Source: Dehalococcoidales bacterium (GTDB lineage: Bacteria > Chloroflexota > Dehalococcoidia > Dehalococcoidales > UBA3254). From it: DNA of 64,000 bases. The notes below the pieces were generated by a model. The model saw only the letters and a program-made list of their open reading frames with translations. It was not told the origin of the DNA and made no database searches. The DNA lies in assembly GCA_016926695.1 (NCBI GenBank), contig JAFGOB010000039.1, positions 41,558-105,557 of the forward strand, read 5' to 3'. The position numbers and the translations under genes are program-made. This document shows, piece by piece, positions 1 through 8,283 of the stretch; within the stretch, counting starts at the first letter, position 1, and the number at the start of each line of letters is the position of its first letter.

Positions 1-1617
1 CCCCGGATTCAGGAAGGGCTTGAACATGGTTGTACCGGCGCCTAGAAGCAGCCTTTCCCAACCGGTCAGCTTGCCTGAGCGTTCCCGGTTGAGGTGTCCG
101 CTCAACATTTGCCGCAGATCGTCCCCGTTTATCGCCATCCTTCCGCCGATCCCAGCTACGGCGGGCTCTTGCCTGATGGAACCGGTAGCCAGTATCAGAG
201 CTTCCGGTTTAAGCTGCCGGACAAGCTCCCCGGTGACGGTCTGCCCCAGTTTGACCTCGATATTCAGCTTGTTCACTCTTTTTATCAAATAGTCTACCAG
301 ATCCTCGTTTTCCCGTCGGACAATGGAGGCAAAAACCAGCGATCCTCCCAGCCGGTTTTCCTTTTCACAGAGTATTACCCTGTGCCCCCTCGATGCGGCT
401 GTGATAGCGGCTTCCATTCCAGCCGGTCCCCCACCCACCACCAGCACCAGCTTTTGTTTCTCCGGCGGGCCGTGGGTCGGTTCGTTTTCTTTTCCTACCG
501 AGGGATTGATAGCACAGCAAACATTATTCCTGACGAAAATCTGATGTACGCAGGTATAGCAGTAAATACACTTCCGTATATCTTCCATCTTCCCTTCGGC
601 AAGCTTGCGCGGCAGATCCGGATCGGCCAGGAGCGGCCTGCCCATGGCTATGAAATCGGCATCGCCGTCGCGGAGTGTTTTCTCCGCCAGTTCAGGGCTT
701 ATTCTTCCCGCTGTAATAACCGGGATTTTTACCGATTTCTTCATCGCCTGCGCCAGCGGCAATAAGAATCCCGGAGAGCTGACGATAGGGGCTTCCGTAA
801 AGTGGACTCCCATGGACCCGCCGTAACCTGACAAATTAACGGCGTCTACCCCTGCTTTCTCGATCATACCGGCTATTTCACGGGCTTCCTCCGCTGTAAT
901 CCCATCCTCAATGGCAAATTCCCTGCCGTCGATACGGCACCATACCGGGAAATCATTGCCTGCTGCCCGCCTTGTTTCCATGATAATCTCAAGTAAAAAC
1001 CTCGCACGATTATGTAAACTACCCCCGTATTCATCTGTCCGCTTGTTAGTCGAGCGTGAAAGGAACTGGTCGATCAGGTAACCGTGACCGGCATGTATCT
1101 CCACCCCGTCGAAACCGGCCGTTCTGGCCCGCACGGCAGCCCGGGCGAAACACTCCACCAGCCCGGATATCTCGCATACGGACAGCTCACGGGTAACACC
1201 GAGTTCTTTAGGGACCAGAGGCACAACCGAGGCGGAGACCGGCTCATGTCCTCCGGAAAGAAAAGGCACCGCTATCCGCCCGCCATGCTGCAACTGAATA
1301 CCGGCTGCCGCTCCGTTTTTATGTACGGTTTCCACCAGCTCCGTCAGCCCCGCCAGGAATTTATCGTCTGAAATACCTATCTGGCGGGTCATCACCTTGC
1401 CGCGGGGATGGTCAACCGAAGCCACTTCTACGATTACCAGGCCCACTCCTCCCCTGGCACGCTCCGCATAGTATCTCTTCATGCGGTCGGGTACCAGGCC
1501 GTCCCTTCCTCCCAGGTATGTCCCCATGGGCGCCATAACGATACGGTTTTTCAGCTCCAGTTTTCCGATGCGACCGGGTTTGAATAGTTCTTTAAATCGT
1601 GGGTCCGTTTTCTCCAA
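1..1617 (-). CDS. NADH:flavin oxidoreductase / enoate reductase-like flavoprotein (3' end beyond window)
   Basis: Reading from 1617 toward 1 gives an Old Yellow Enzyme-type FMN barrel (MAPMGTYL near the N-terminus, EIHAGHGYL, NKRTDEYGGSL, ADFIAMGRPLLADP). A cysteine cluster CIYCYTC followed 11 residues later by another Cys fits the 4Fe-4S site of 2,4-dienoyl-CoA reductase/enoate reductase proteins. An FAD-binding dinucleotide motif (VVGGGPAGMEAA) follows. The frame is still open at position 1, so at least 539 codons are present. The TTG at 1617 is chosen because an in-frame stop lies just upstream, an AGAGGA ribosome site sits 8 bases before it, and no ATG precedes the conserved barrel start. 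It lies 39 bases behind a paralogue, so the two are probably co-transcribed. The family reduces alpha,beta-unsaturated acids, enones or dienoyl-CoAs; the substrate here cannot be told. Confidence 0.9.
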   Translation of the reverse strand, partial: MEKTDPRFKELFKPGRIGKLELKNRIVMAPMGTYLGGRDGLVPDRMKRYYAERARGGVGLVIVEVASVDHPRGKVMTRQIGISDDKFLAGLTELVETVHKNGAAAGIQLQHGGRIAVPFLSGGHEPVSASVVPLVPKELGVTRELSVCEISGLVECFARAAVRARTAGFDGVEIHAGHGYLIDQFLSRSTNKRTDEYGGSLHNRARFLLEIIMETRRAAGNDFPVWCRIDGREFAIEDGITAEEAREIAGMIEKAGVDAVNLSGYGGSMGVHFTEAPIVSSPGFLLPLAQAMKKSVKIPVITAGRISPELAEKTLRDGDADFIAMGRPLLADPDLPRKLAEGKMEDIRKCIYCYTCVHQIFVRNNVCCAINPSVGKENEPTHGPPEKQKLVLVVGGGPAGMEAAITAASRGHRVILCEKENRLGGSLVFASIVRRENEDLVDYLIKRVNKLNIEVKLGQTVTGELVRQLKPEALILATGSIRQEPAVAGIGGRMAINGDDLRQMLSGHLNRERSGKLTGWERLLLGAGTTMFKPFLNPG

Positions 1618-1656
1618 TTCTGCCTGTTCCTCTGCCGGAATTTCCTTTTATATATT

Positions 1657-3603
1657 TCAAAGCTTCAGGGCCAATCTCGCGGCGCTGTAGGTAGCCTGTG
1701 CCGCACTGCCGGGCTGTATGCAGTCTCCTGCCAGATATATTTCAGGTACTATCCCCTTCAACTCCTCGGAGAGCCTGTCCAGAGGACGCACGCCTATGGC
1801 TGTTACGATCTTATTGAAAGATAAAGATGTTATCTCCCCGCCTATCGTGATAATCAGCGCATTTCCGTCTATTTCCAGCAGTCCGGCGTTGAGGTAAAGC
1901 GGCACCCGCAGGTCTATCAGTCTTTTTACCAGACCCCGGAAGGTTATCAGGTCATCCGGTCCTTTCCGACCGCCCAGCACGCCGTGTCCTGCCAGGACCA
2001 CCTCCCTGCCCTGTTCCGCCAGAAAGACGGCGGTCTCCAAAGCCAGTATGCTCGTGCCAATAACTATTATTTTCCCTTCAACTTCAACCCTGCCCCGGAT
2101 GACATCGTTAGCCTGAACGGTGTTTTCTTGATTCGCCCCGGGCAAATCCAGCTCCACGGGCGATGCTCCTGTGGCAATTATGCCAATATCCGGTCCGATT
2201 GCCCGCATGCGCTCCGGCGTTATTTCATATCCCGGCTTTACCGGCACCTTCAGTACGGTCAGCAAATGTTCGAGATGCCTGATGGCGTTAAAATATCCCT
2301 CTTTCCCCGGAAGCCGGCTGGCTATTGCCCACTGACCGCCCAGCTCAGGCTCTTTTTCATACAGGGATACATCGTGTCCCCGCTGCCTGCACAGCACCGC
2401 GGCCTGCATGCCGGCCAGTCCTCCGCCGACGACCGCTATTTTTTTCTTTGCAGCAGCAGGGGAAAGTGCAGTGGCTGATTCTCTGAACAGGAAAGGATTA
2501 ACGGTACAGGAACGCCAGGAACTCCTCAGGCAGTTGTTGCAGTACAGGCATCTGACCACCTCTTCTTCCTTTCCTGCCCGCAGCTTATCCGGTAACCCCG
2601 GATCGGCCAGTAGAGGCCGGCCCAGCGCGATGAAATCCGCCCAGCCGTTTTCAACGGTCCTGTCAGCTAACTCCGGACCGATTTTCCCTGATACGATTAC
2701 GGGAATACCGGAGACCTTTTTTACCTCTCCCGCAACCGGTATTACCACTCCGTCAGGAGTAAGGTAAGACGGGGCCATCAGGACCGACCAGTATTCCAGT
2801 CCCGATGAGATGCTGATAGCGGAAGCCCCGGCTGAGCGCAGGATCTCAGACTGCCTTACCACCTCAGAGGTAGTTACACCCCCGTCCACACCGTCACAGC
2901 CGTTTATTCTTACGATAAGAGGAAATTCACTTCCCAGTTTGTTTCTTATCGCTTCAATAACCAGGCGCGCAAAGCGAGACCTGTTCTCGACGCTTCCGCC
3001 GTAGGAGTCCGTACGACGGTTTATCGCCGGAGAAAGAAAGGTACTCAGCAGGCAGCCATGGCAGGCATGCAGCTCAAGTGCATCAGCGCCCGCCTCTCTG
3101 ACACGCCAGGCTGCTTCGGCAAACTCAAGTATATACCTTTCTATATCCTCCGAGTCGATTTCTTTGTAAGCCCTGTCTTTGGCCATGCGGGCGGTAATGG
3201 AAGGCGCCTTGATGGTAGTACCCCCGGGGAGGACTTTCATAAGTAGCAGCAGCATTCCGGGATGCATTAACTGGATGCAGGCTTTAACGCCCTGGCTATG
3301 AATTGTCCTGACCAGTTCGCTCAATCCGGGAATATAGCTGTCGTCGTGGATCCTCAGGTTATTGGGCATGATATCATCCCGGCTGATCGAAGCAAACTGG
3401 GTTATGACCATTCCGGGATGTCCCGCTGCCCTTAACCGGTAGTACTCCAGCATTGCCCTGGTAACCTTCCCGCTGTCATCAGCCAGAGCATTGCCCATAG
3501 CCGCCATCACGATTCGATTATCCAGTCGAAGATTCCCGATATTTCCGGGCATAAACAAATGTAAAAAAGAGCGTACCTGTGCTTTTTCATCAATTAACGA
3601 CAT
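1657..3603 (-). CDS. FAD/FMN-dependent enoate/dienoyl reductase-like oxidoreductase, 648 aa
   Basis: This is a full-length three-module flavoprotein: FMN barrel over roughly residues 1-350 (NRIVMAAMGNAL, ELHACHGCLLSTFLSP, RRTDSYGGSV), a 4Fe-4S cysteine cluster (CLYCNNC, then SCTVNPF), and an FAD/NAD(P) half beginning at IAVVGGGLAGMQAA with a second Rossmann motif around IIVIGTSILALE. An upstream extension of the frame exists, but the ATG at 3603 is preferred: GGGAG lies 6 bases before it and the FMN barrel starts soon after. It is a paralogue of the gene immediately downstream. The family is oxygen-sensitive and reduces activated C=C bonds with NAD(P)H. I infer a role in anaerobic degradation of unsaturated or alicyclic acids; the exact substrate is unknown. 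Confidence 0.9.
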   Translation of the reverse strand: MSLIDEKAQVRSFLHLFMPGNIGNLRLDNRIVMAAMGNALADDSGKVTRAMLEYYRLRAAGHPGMVITQFASISRDDIMPNNLRIHDDSYIPGLSELVRTIHSQGVKACIQLMHPGMLLLLMKVLPGGTTIKAPSITARMAKDRAYKEIDSEDIERYILEFAEAAWRVREAGADALELHACHGCLLSTFLSPAINRRTDSYGGSVENRSRFARLVIEAIRNKLGSEFPLIVRINGCDGVDGGVTTSEVVRQSEILRSAGASAISISSGLEYWSVLMAPSYLTPDGVVIPVAGEVKKVSGIPVIVSGKIGPELADRTVENGWADFIALGRPLLADPGLPDKLRAGKEEEVVRCLYCNNCLRSSWRSCTVNPFLFRESATALSPAAAKKKIAVVGGGLAGMQAAVLCRQRGHDVSLYEKEPELGGQWAIASRLPGKEGYFNAIRHLEHLLTVLKVPVKPGYEITPERMRAIGPDIGIIATGASPVELDLPGANQENTVQANDVIRGRVEVEGKIIVIGTSILALETAVFLAEQGREVVLAGHGVLGGRKGPDDLITFRGLVKRLIDLRVPLYLNAGLLEIDGNALIITIGGEITSLSFNKIVTAIGVRPLDRLSEELKGIVPEIYLAGDCIQPGSAAQATYSAARLALKL

Positions 3604-3807
3604 TTCTAACTCCCTGTGATGGCTTACTAAAAAGAACCAGTCTGTCCCTTTGCTCGAAAAGCTGTATGTAAGCTCAAAATTATTCCAATTGTAGCTTCCG
3701 GCGCAAATCACTGTCAACAGGCATAGACTTCAAGGATAAGGTAAAATATCCTTAAATAAACCGGTAGGTGATGAATATCAGGTTATGTCAAGCACATGCA
3801 CATTAGT

Positions 3808-4344
3808 TCAGCCCATATGCTCCATCAGCTTATGCTGCGGCGCGGGTTCTTTACCCAGCAGCACCATGGCAAATTGTTCAAGCCTGGCATTTGTCAGCGG
3901 GTCGGTATCATGCCACCGTACCAGGAATTCTTCTTCCGTCATCCATGTTTTTCTGAACGAGGCCGGGTCTTCAAAGATAATAATAGAACCGTCATGACCT
4001 ATGACCACCACGTAATGCCCGTCTTTGGTATCGTTCTTCCAGTCTTCCAGATTCATAAACCTGTTGGCCCAGGCCTGGACAAGAACGATAACAGGAATAT
4101 TTTTGTCCACGAATTCTTTAACCGTATCAAGTGAAACTCCATACTTGGCAAAGACATGGAATCCCTTTTTCTCAGCGGCGGTAATCATATTCGTCACCGG
4201 AGTCCCCCGGCTGCTGCTCTTCAGATCTCTTATCAGCTTATCTTCGCGAACATCCACACCATAATAAGCCATTACAACCTGTAGTGCTTTTGCTCCGCAA
4301 TCAAAATCAAATGCTTGTCTGCCGCTCGGCAAATCGATCAACAT
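3808..4344 (-). CDS. C39-like papain-fold peptidase, 178 aa
   Basis: The N-terminus carries DFDCGAKALQ, the Cys box of C39/papain-like peptidases (Cys16). DGHYVVVIGHD supplies the catalytic His (near residue 110) and IIFEDP the Asp (near 126), in the order and spacing of a stand-alone C39 domain. There is no signal peptide, no membrane segment and no ABC-transporter module, so it is not a complete bacteriocin exporter; the length matches a single peptidase domain. The ATG at 4344 is preceded by GAGGAG. It points the same way as the N-formylglutamate amidohydrolase-like gene upstream, 37 bases away. The substrate is unknown; family members cut after Gly-Gly leaders or act as general thiol peptidases. 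Confidence 0.8.
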   Translation of the reverse strand: MLIDLPSGRQAFDFDCGAKALQVVMAYYGVDVREDKLIRDLKSSSRGTPVTNMITAAEKKGFHVFAKYGVSLDTVKEFVDKNIPVIVLVQAWANRFMNLEDWKNDTKDGHYVVVIGHDGSIIIFEDPASFRKTWMTEEEFLVRWHDTDPLTNARLEQFAMVLLGKEPAPQHKLMEHMG

Positions 4345-4381
4345 ACACTCCTCTCCACTGTCCTTCTATTAAATATTCCAC

Positions 4382-5155
4382 CTAATTCGCATGAACAGCA
4401 GTACCCATATCATATAATGCCCCGGCAAAGCTCCTCCTGAGCATCTCTATCGCTTCAATATCAGGAGTACCGTTCAACTTCATGTATAAATTCTGGTTCG
4501 TCTCCTGCAAAATAGCCGGAACACGGTTCCCTACCCTCGTCATGGCATCCACGGAGTGTTTTCCACAGATATGGCCGTATACGCTATGATACCCGGACTC
4601 ATTTACCGTCACCCTGATACCGGGTAGTCTTTTAGCCAGCGCTTCCGCATAGGTCTCAACAAAAATATCAGGGCAGAAACGTACTTTCTGCCCGGTCTGC
4701 GGTGATAACTGGTAATTCATCAGCTCTATCTGGTTGTCCTCTACTCCCCTGGCTGTAACCGTTGAATGGGCATCCAGCATGAAGGTCTTACCCAGGCTGA
4801 TCTCATTTTCTATCCTGCGGTGATATTCATCAAGGTATTTCCTGGCAAGATACCGGCGCAGTGTCCTATCCGGTTCATGGTCCGGTCGAAATACAGGATC
4901 CCCGGCTATATCCTTCAATGGTACGCTGCTTTCCAGGTCTTCTGGATCGCGGTTAGCTTCCAGTACAAGACTGCAATATCCGAATATCACGGAAGAGTTG
5001 CCGAGTATATCATGAAAATCATACAGCCAGTTTGTATACCAGTCTATGTTCCTGGTTAAATCCGGAAACTTATCTGAAAGAGACTGTACCGGTATTTCAA
5101 AGGGTATAGTTATGCCGCTGTGAGGTATTACTACGAGCATTTTCTTGAATTCCAT
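4382..5155 (-). CDS. N-formylglutamate amidohydrolase family protein, 257 aa
   Basis: The protein begins with LVVIPHSGITIP, the N-terminal signature of the N-formylglutamate deformylase/amidohydrolase family, and carries DAHST and EANRDPEDL, which fit its metal-binding and substrate-binding segments (Zn peptidase-like fold). Length (257 aa) is normal for the family. The ATG at 5155 has GAGG 6 bases upstream. The classical member (HutG) ends histidine degradation, but no hut genes are nearby, so it may act on another N-acyl amino acid. It is divergent from the pseudouridine synthase gene upstream, with 222 bases between them. Confidence 0.8.
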   Translation of the reverse strand: MEFKKMLVVIPHSGITIPFEIPVQSLSDKFPDLTRNIDWYTNWLYDFHDILGNSSVIFGYCSLVLEANRDPEDLESSVPLKDIAGDPVFRPDHEPDRTLRRYLARKYLDEYHRRIENEISLGKTFMLDAHSTVTARGVEDNQIELMNYQLSPQTGQKVRFCPDIFVETYAEALAKRLPGIRVTVNESGYHSVYGHICGKHSVDAMTRVGNRVPAILQETNQNLYMKLNGTPDIEAIEMLRRSFAGALYDMGTAVHAN

Positions 5156-5377
5156 AGAAAACCTCGTTTTTATGACTTGATACCGGAAATCATTGATATC
5201 ATACCTTGCAGGACAACAATCCTTGAAATAAAAAAACTGGTACTATCCGTCCGGGCAATAAGTATTATAACATATGAAATGACCGGGTTAAAAAGCAGGA
5301 AAAACCGCCGGGAATTTTACACCATATTATGGAATTCATGTATAATTAATTCCGGATATATTTTTCAGGAGAATACC

Positions 5378-6103
5378 GTGTCCACACAGTCTTTGATAAA
5401 GGTGCTGACCTCTTCCGGCAGCGGCTCCAGAAGACAAATGGCGGAAGCGATCAAAAACGGACGTGTTGCCGTGAACGGAAAAACCGCTGAGAGTTTTTCT
5501 CTCCCTGTAAACCCGCAATCGGACAGGGTAACACTCAACGGCAGGGAACTATTGGCCAGGACCAACCCTCCTGTTTACCTCATGCTCAATAAACCCAGGA
5601 ACATCACCTCCACCACCAGGGACGATTGGAACGGCACTACCGTACTGGACATTATCCCCGCCAAATACAGGGAAATGCGGTTATATCCCGTCGGACGGCT
5701 GGATAAAGACTCCACGGGACTGATCCTGCTGACCAATGACGGTGAGTTGACTAACCGCCTTACCCACCCCCGTTTTGAACAGGAGAAAGAATACCTGGTC
5801 TGTATAGAAGGAATATTGAAACCTGATGAAAAAAGAAAACTGGAGCAAGGCCTGGAGCTGGAGGAAGGGTTAACCCATAAAGCCAGGCTAAGGCCTGTCG
5901 ATATCCCGCCTTATAACTATTCAATCATCATCCACGAGGGCAGAAAACGTCAGGTAAGGCGTATGTTTGCCGCCATCGGCTACCGTATTTTGGAGCTTAA
6001 ACGCATCCGTATAAGCAGCCTGAAACTGGGCACACTGGCTGAAGGTCAGACCCGTGAACTCACCCGGGCTGAATTGAACGCCCTCAAGCTTTCCCGCGTT
6101 TAA
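5378..6103 (+). CDS. RsuA/RluB-family rRNA pseudouridine synthase, 241 aa
   Basis: An S4 RNA-binding domain covers about residues 1-60 (SGSRRQMAEAIKNGRVAVNG), followed by the catalytic domain with GRLDKDSTGLILLTNDG, in which the Asp of GRLDKD is the nucleophile of this family, and RKRQVRRMF near the C-terminus. It isomerises a uridine in 16S or 23S rRNA; which site cannot be told from sequence alone. The frame is open far upstream, but the GTG at 5378 with CAGGAG 7 bases before it begins exactly at the S4 domain. An RsuA/RluB-length protein with no extra domain. Confidence 0.92.
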   Translation: MSTQSLIKVLTSSGSGSRRQMAEAIKNGRVAVNGKTAESFSLPVNPQSDRVTLNGRELLARTNPPVYLMLNKPRNITSTTRDDWNGTTVLDIIPAKYREMRLYPVGRLDKDSTGLILLTNDGELTNRLTHPRFEQEKEYLVCIEGILKPDEKRKLEQGLELEEGLTHKARLRPVDIPPYNYSIIIHEGRKRQVRRMFAAIGYRILELKRIRISSLKLGTLAEGQTRELTRAELNALKLSRV

Positions 6104-6150
6104 TGCCTGAATGTCACTTATATTTACGAATCAGATGTAATACCTGAATA

Positions 6151-6627
6151 TTAAAGTAGCCATATGTAAGGCCTGGACCTGTGTTCCTGCCAGTTATTCA
6201 GTCCGAATTCGTTTATCGCCCTTAAATTTTGCTGGGGTGAATCTCCGTGAACTGATTTTAAAGTAGCGATTTTTTCACAGTCTTCGAACACGCCGCACTG
6301 CCAGCAGCCGTCCAGTCCCTTTTCGCGGCAGCAATTCAGGATGCCACAGGAAAAAAAGCTGCATCCTCCGCCTGTCCGGCAGGGTATGTTGCATTGAAGA
6401 GCCGCTATCGCTTCCAGCACCTTACAGCATTCATTATAATGCCTGAATTCCGCGACGGCATCCAACTGCTTCTCCGTGCCGCCTTTGATTTCCGCATACT
6501 TTTCAAATTGCGTTTCCCTCAGTTCCCTGAGCAGCTTGCCTGCCAGATCAGCGGCATGGCTTTTGTATCTTATACAGTCTCCGCAATATAGTCCGCAAAA
6601 GGCAGTCAAATCAATCCCTTCAGTCAT
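6151..6627 (-). CDS. DUF3795-type cysteine-rich protein, 158 aa
   Basis: Starts with FCGLYCGDCIRY and continues with many paired cysteines (ECCK, CNIPC, CSFFSCGILNCC, CWQCGVFEDCEK), the pattern of the DUF3795 family common in anaerobic bacteria and archaea. The cysteines suggest bound metal, probably Zn or Fe-S; this is inference, as the family has no established activity. No signal peptide is visible. GGAGG lies 9 bases before the ATG. It converges with the pseudouridine synthase gene. Confidence 0.8.
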   Translation of the reverse strand: MTEGIDLTAFCGLYCGDCIRYKSHAADLAGKLLRELRETQFEKYAEIKGGTEKQLDAVAEFRHYNECCKVLEAIAALQCNIPCRTGGGCSFFSCGILNCCREKGLDGCWQCGVFEDCEKIATLKSVHGDSPQQNLRAINEFGLNNWQEHRSRPYIWLL

Positions 6628-6888
6628 CTATATTTACCTCCAGACAGTCAGCCGGGCTAATAACATGTCAACCCACATCAATATATCATATCCCCGACTG
6701 GTTTTGTATTTAGAGTTAAATTTTCGATATTGTTTCCTGAAAGCAAGAGTTATATAATTACCGGTATATATACAAAAGCGAAGCGGATGGTTGTGGATTT
6801 TTTAATATACTAACGCTCATAATAACCTTAACAATATGTCTATACCATAATAAATTCGATTTCCGTAAATATGCTTAAGGAGATGGAA

Positions 6889-8124
6889 ATGATAACAGAC
6901 CAGGGAAGATCTTACAGTCACACATTAAGTCTTATTATTCGCACATCGATAATTATTCTGGTCTTGCTGATCTGCCTTGCTCCCGCCCTGCCGGTATCTG
7001 CTGAATCAGGCCCCATCGGTATGGTGGCGGACAATTCCGGAAAGGTGCATATCTTTGATGCGGGAACAAATACGGTGATTGGAACGGTTGAATTACCTCT
7101 GAATGATGGTTTCCTGGTAGGCGATTGCGCTATCAGTCCGGACGGCACTCTCGGGTTTGTTACCGACTTCAATTATAATCTGTGGATAATAGACCTGGTC
7201 CAGTCGCCTCCCGTTCTTGCCTCCGGGACCAATCCCGTCCCTATTTCAAACCCGGGTGAAGACGTGGCGGTTACTCCGGATGGAAAATACGCGGTCGTAG
7301 TTGACGGCGCCTTTGGAGAGAACGTTCCGGTTTCCCTGGTAGATATTGCTGACCGGCAGGAGATTGACACGCTGGTTATTGCTAACAACCACGATTCTGT
7401 AGATGCCCTCAATGACGGTTCATTGCTGGTCACATCATTTGATTCCCAGAGCCTGTACCGGATAATAGTAATAGGCGGAAGTTTTAACCTGGTCCACACC
7501 GGAGAAACAATGGCGTTTGACTATCCCATAAATGTTTACGGCTCCCCAAAGTCATGTTCCGGCTTCGTAGTAGGTCATTATGATCTGATGAGTTTCCTGA
7601 TTCCCGGTCTTTCAAAGGTAGATACCTGTGAGCTTCCCGGGGGTGGGGTCTGCGGTGTAATTCACCCGGCAGGTAACAGGGTTTTCGTGCGCACATGTGA
7701 CTTTGAGGAAACAAACAGCTTTGTGATTGCTTATAGCTTCAACTCAATAACAGGTCACCTGGGTATTGATCCCCTGTTTACTATCCCGGTAACACCCTGT
7801 ACAGACTATTACGGCATAGAACAAATGGCTATTACACCCGACGGCAGCCGTCTATATGTGCCCGAGGGCGATGTCCTGAATGTCTATAATGCCGAAACCG
7901 GCGACCAGTTGGACTCAATTACAGCCAAAATATTTGAAGACCTGACCGGTATTTGTTTCAAGCCGGAAATATCATCAGGAAGGGGACCAGTAAGTGCATT
8001 GGGCGGCGAATTGAGAGAAACCGGTAAGAGTAGCCTGGTTGTACTCTGTATGATCCCGCTTGCCTGCCTGATTACCGCCGGACTGGCCTTGAAACTGGCC
8101 GGCCGCAGGACCGTGCGGCGATAA
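6889..8124 (+). CDS. Secreted, membrane-anchored beta-propeller protein, 411 aa
   Basis: A signal/anchor segment (about residues 15-38, ending VSAES) is followed by repeats of about 40-50 residues with the YVTN-propeller pattern: GMVADNSGKVHIFDAGTN, AISPDGTLGFVTD, VAVTPDGKYAVVVDG, MAITPDGSRLYVPEGDVL. A C-terminal hydrophobic stretch followed by Arg-rich GRRTVRR looks like a membrane anchor facing the cytoplasm. ATG 6889 is preferred over two earlier in-frame ATGs because AAGGAG lies 6 bases before it. The propeller probably binds a partner or surface ligand; no enzymatic motif is visible. A strong hairpin follows the gene. Confidence 0.75.
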   Translation: MITDQGRSYSHTLSLIIRTSIIILVLLICLAPALPVSAESGPIGMVADNSGKVHIFDAGTNTVIGTVELPLNDGFLVGDCAISPDGTLGFVTDFNYNLWIIDLVQSPPVLASGTNPVPISNPGEDVAVTPDGKYAVVVDGAFGENVPVSLVDIADRQEIDTLVIANNHDSVDALNDGSLLVTSFDSQSLYRIIVIGGSFNLVHTGETMAFDYPINVYGSPKSCSGFVVGHYDLMSFLIPGLSKVDTCELPGGGVCGVIHPAGNRVFVRTCDFEETNSFVIAYSFNSITGHLGIDPLFTIPVTPCTDYYGIEQMAITPDGSRLYVPEGDVLNVYNAETGDQLDSITAKIFEDLTGICFKPEISSGRGPVSALGGELRETGKSSLVVLCMIPLACLITAGLALKLAGRRTVRR

Positions 8125-8203
8125 ACGCCGAGATCAGATGTTAAGGAACCGTTTGATTTAACCAGTATTATATGTTACTTGATTTGTCTTTGTTCCAATG
8201 GGA

Positions 8204-8257
8204 AAATGAGAGTCTCAAGAATAGATTAGTCAATATATCGTTCTGAGACTCTCATTT
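8204..8257. terminator. Bidirectional hairpin terminator between convergent genes
   Basis: AAATGAGAGTCTCA (8204-8217) and TGAGACTCTCATTT (8244-8257) are perfect 14-base inverted repeats around a 26-base loop, with A/T-rich outer ends. It sits between the propeller gene (+) and the UGSC selenoprotein gene (-), so it can end both transcripts. The large loop is atypical. Confidence 0.6.
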
Positions 8258-8283
8258 CATCCCCGGTAAGTTCGTTTTACATG

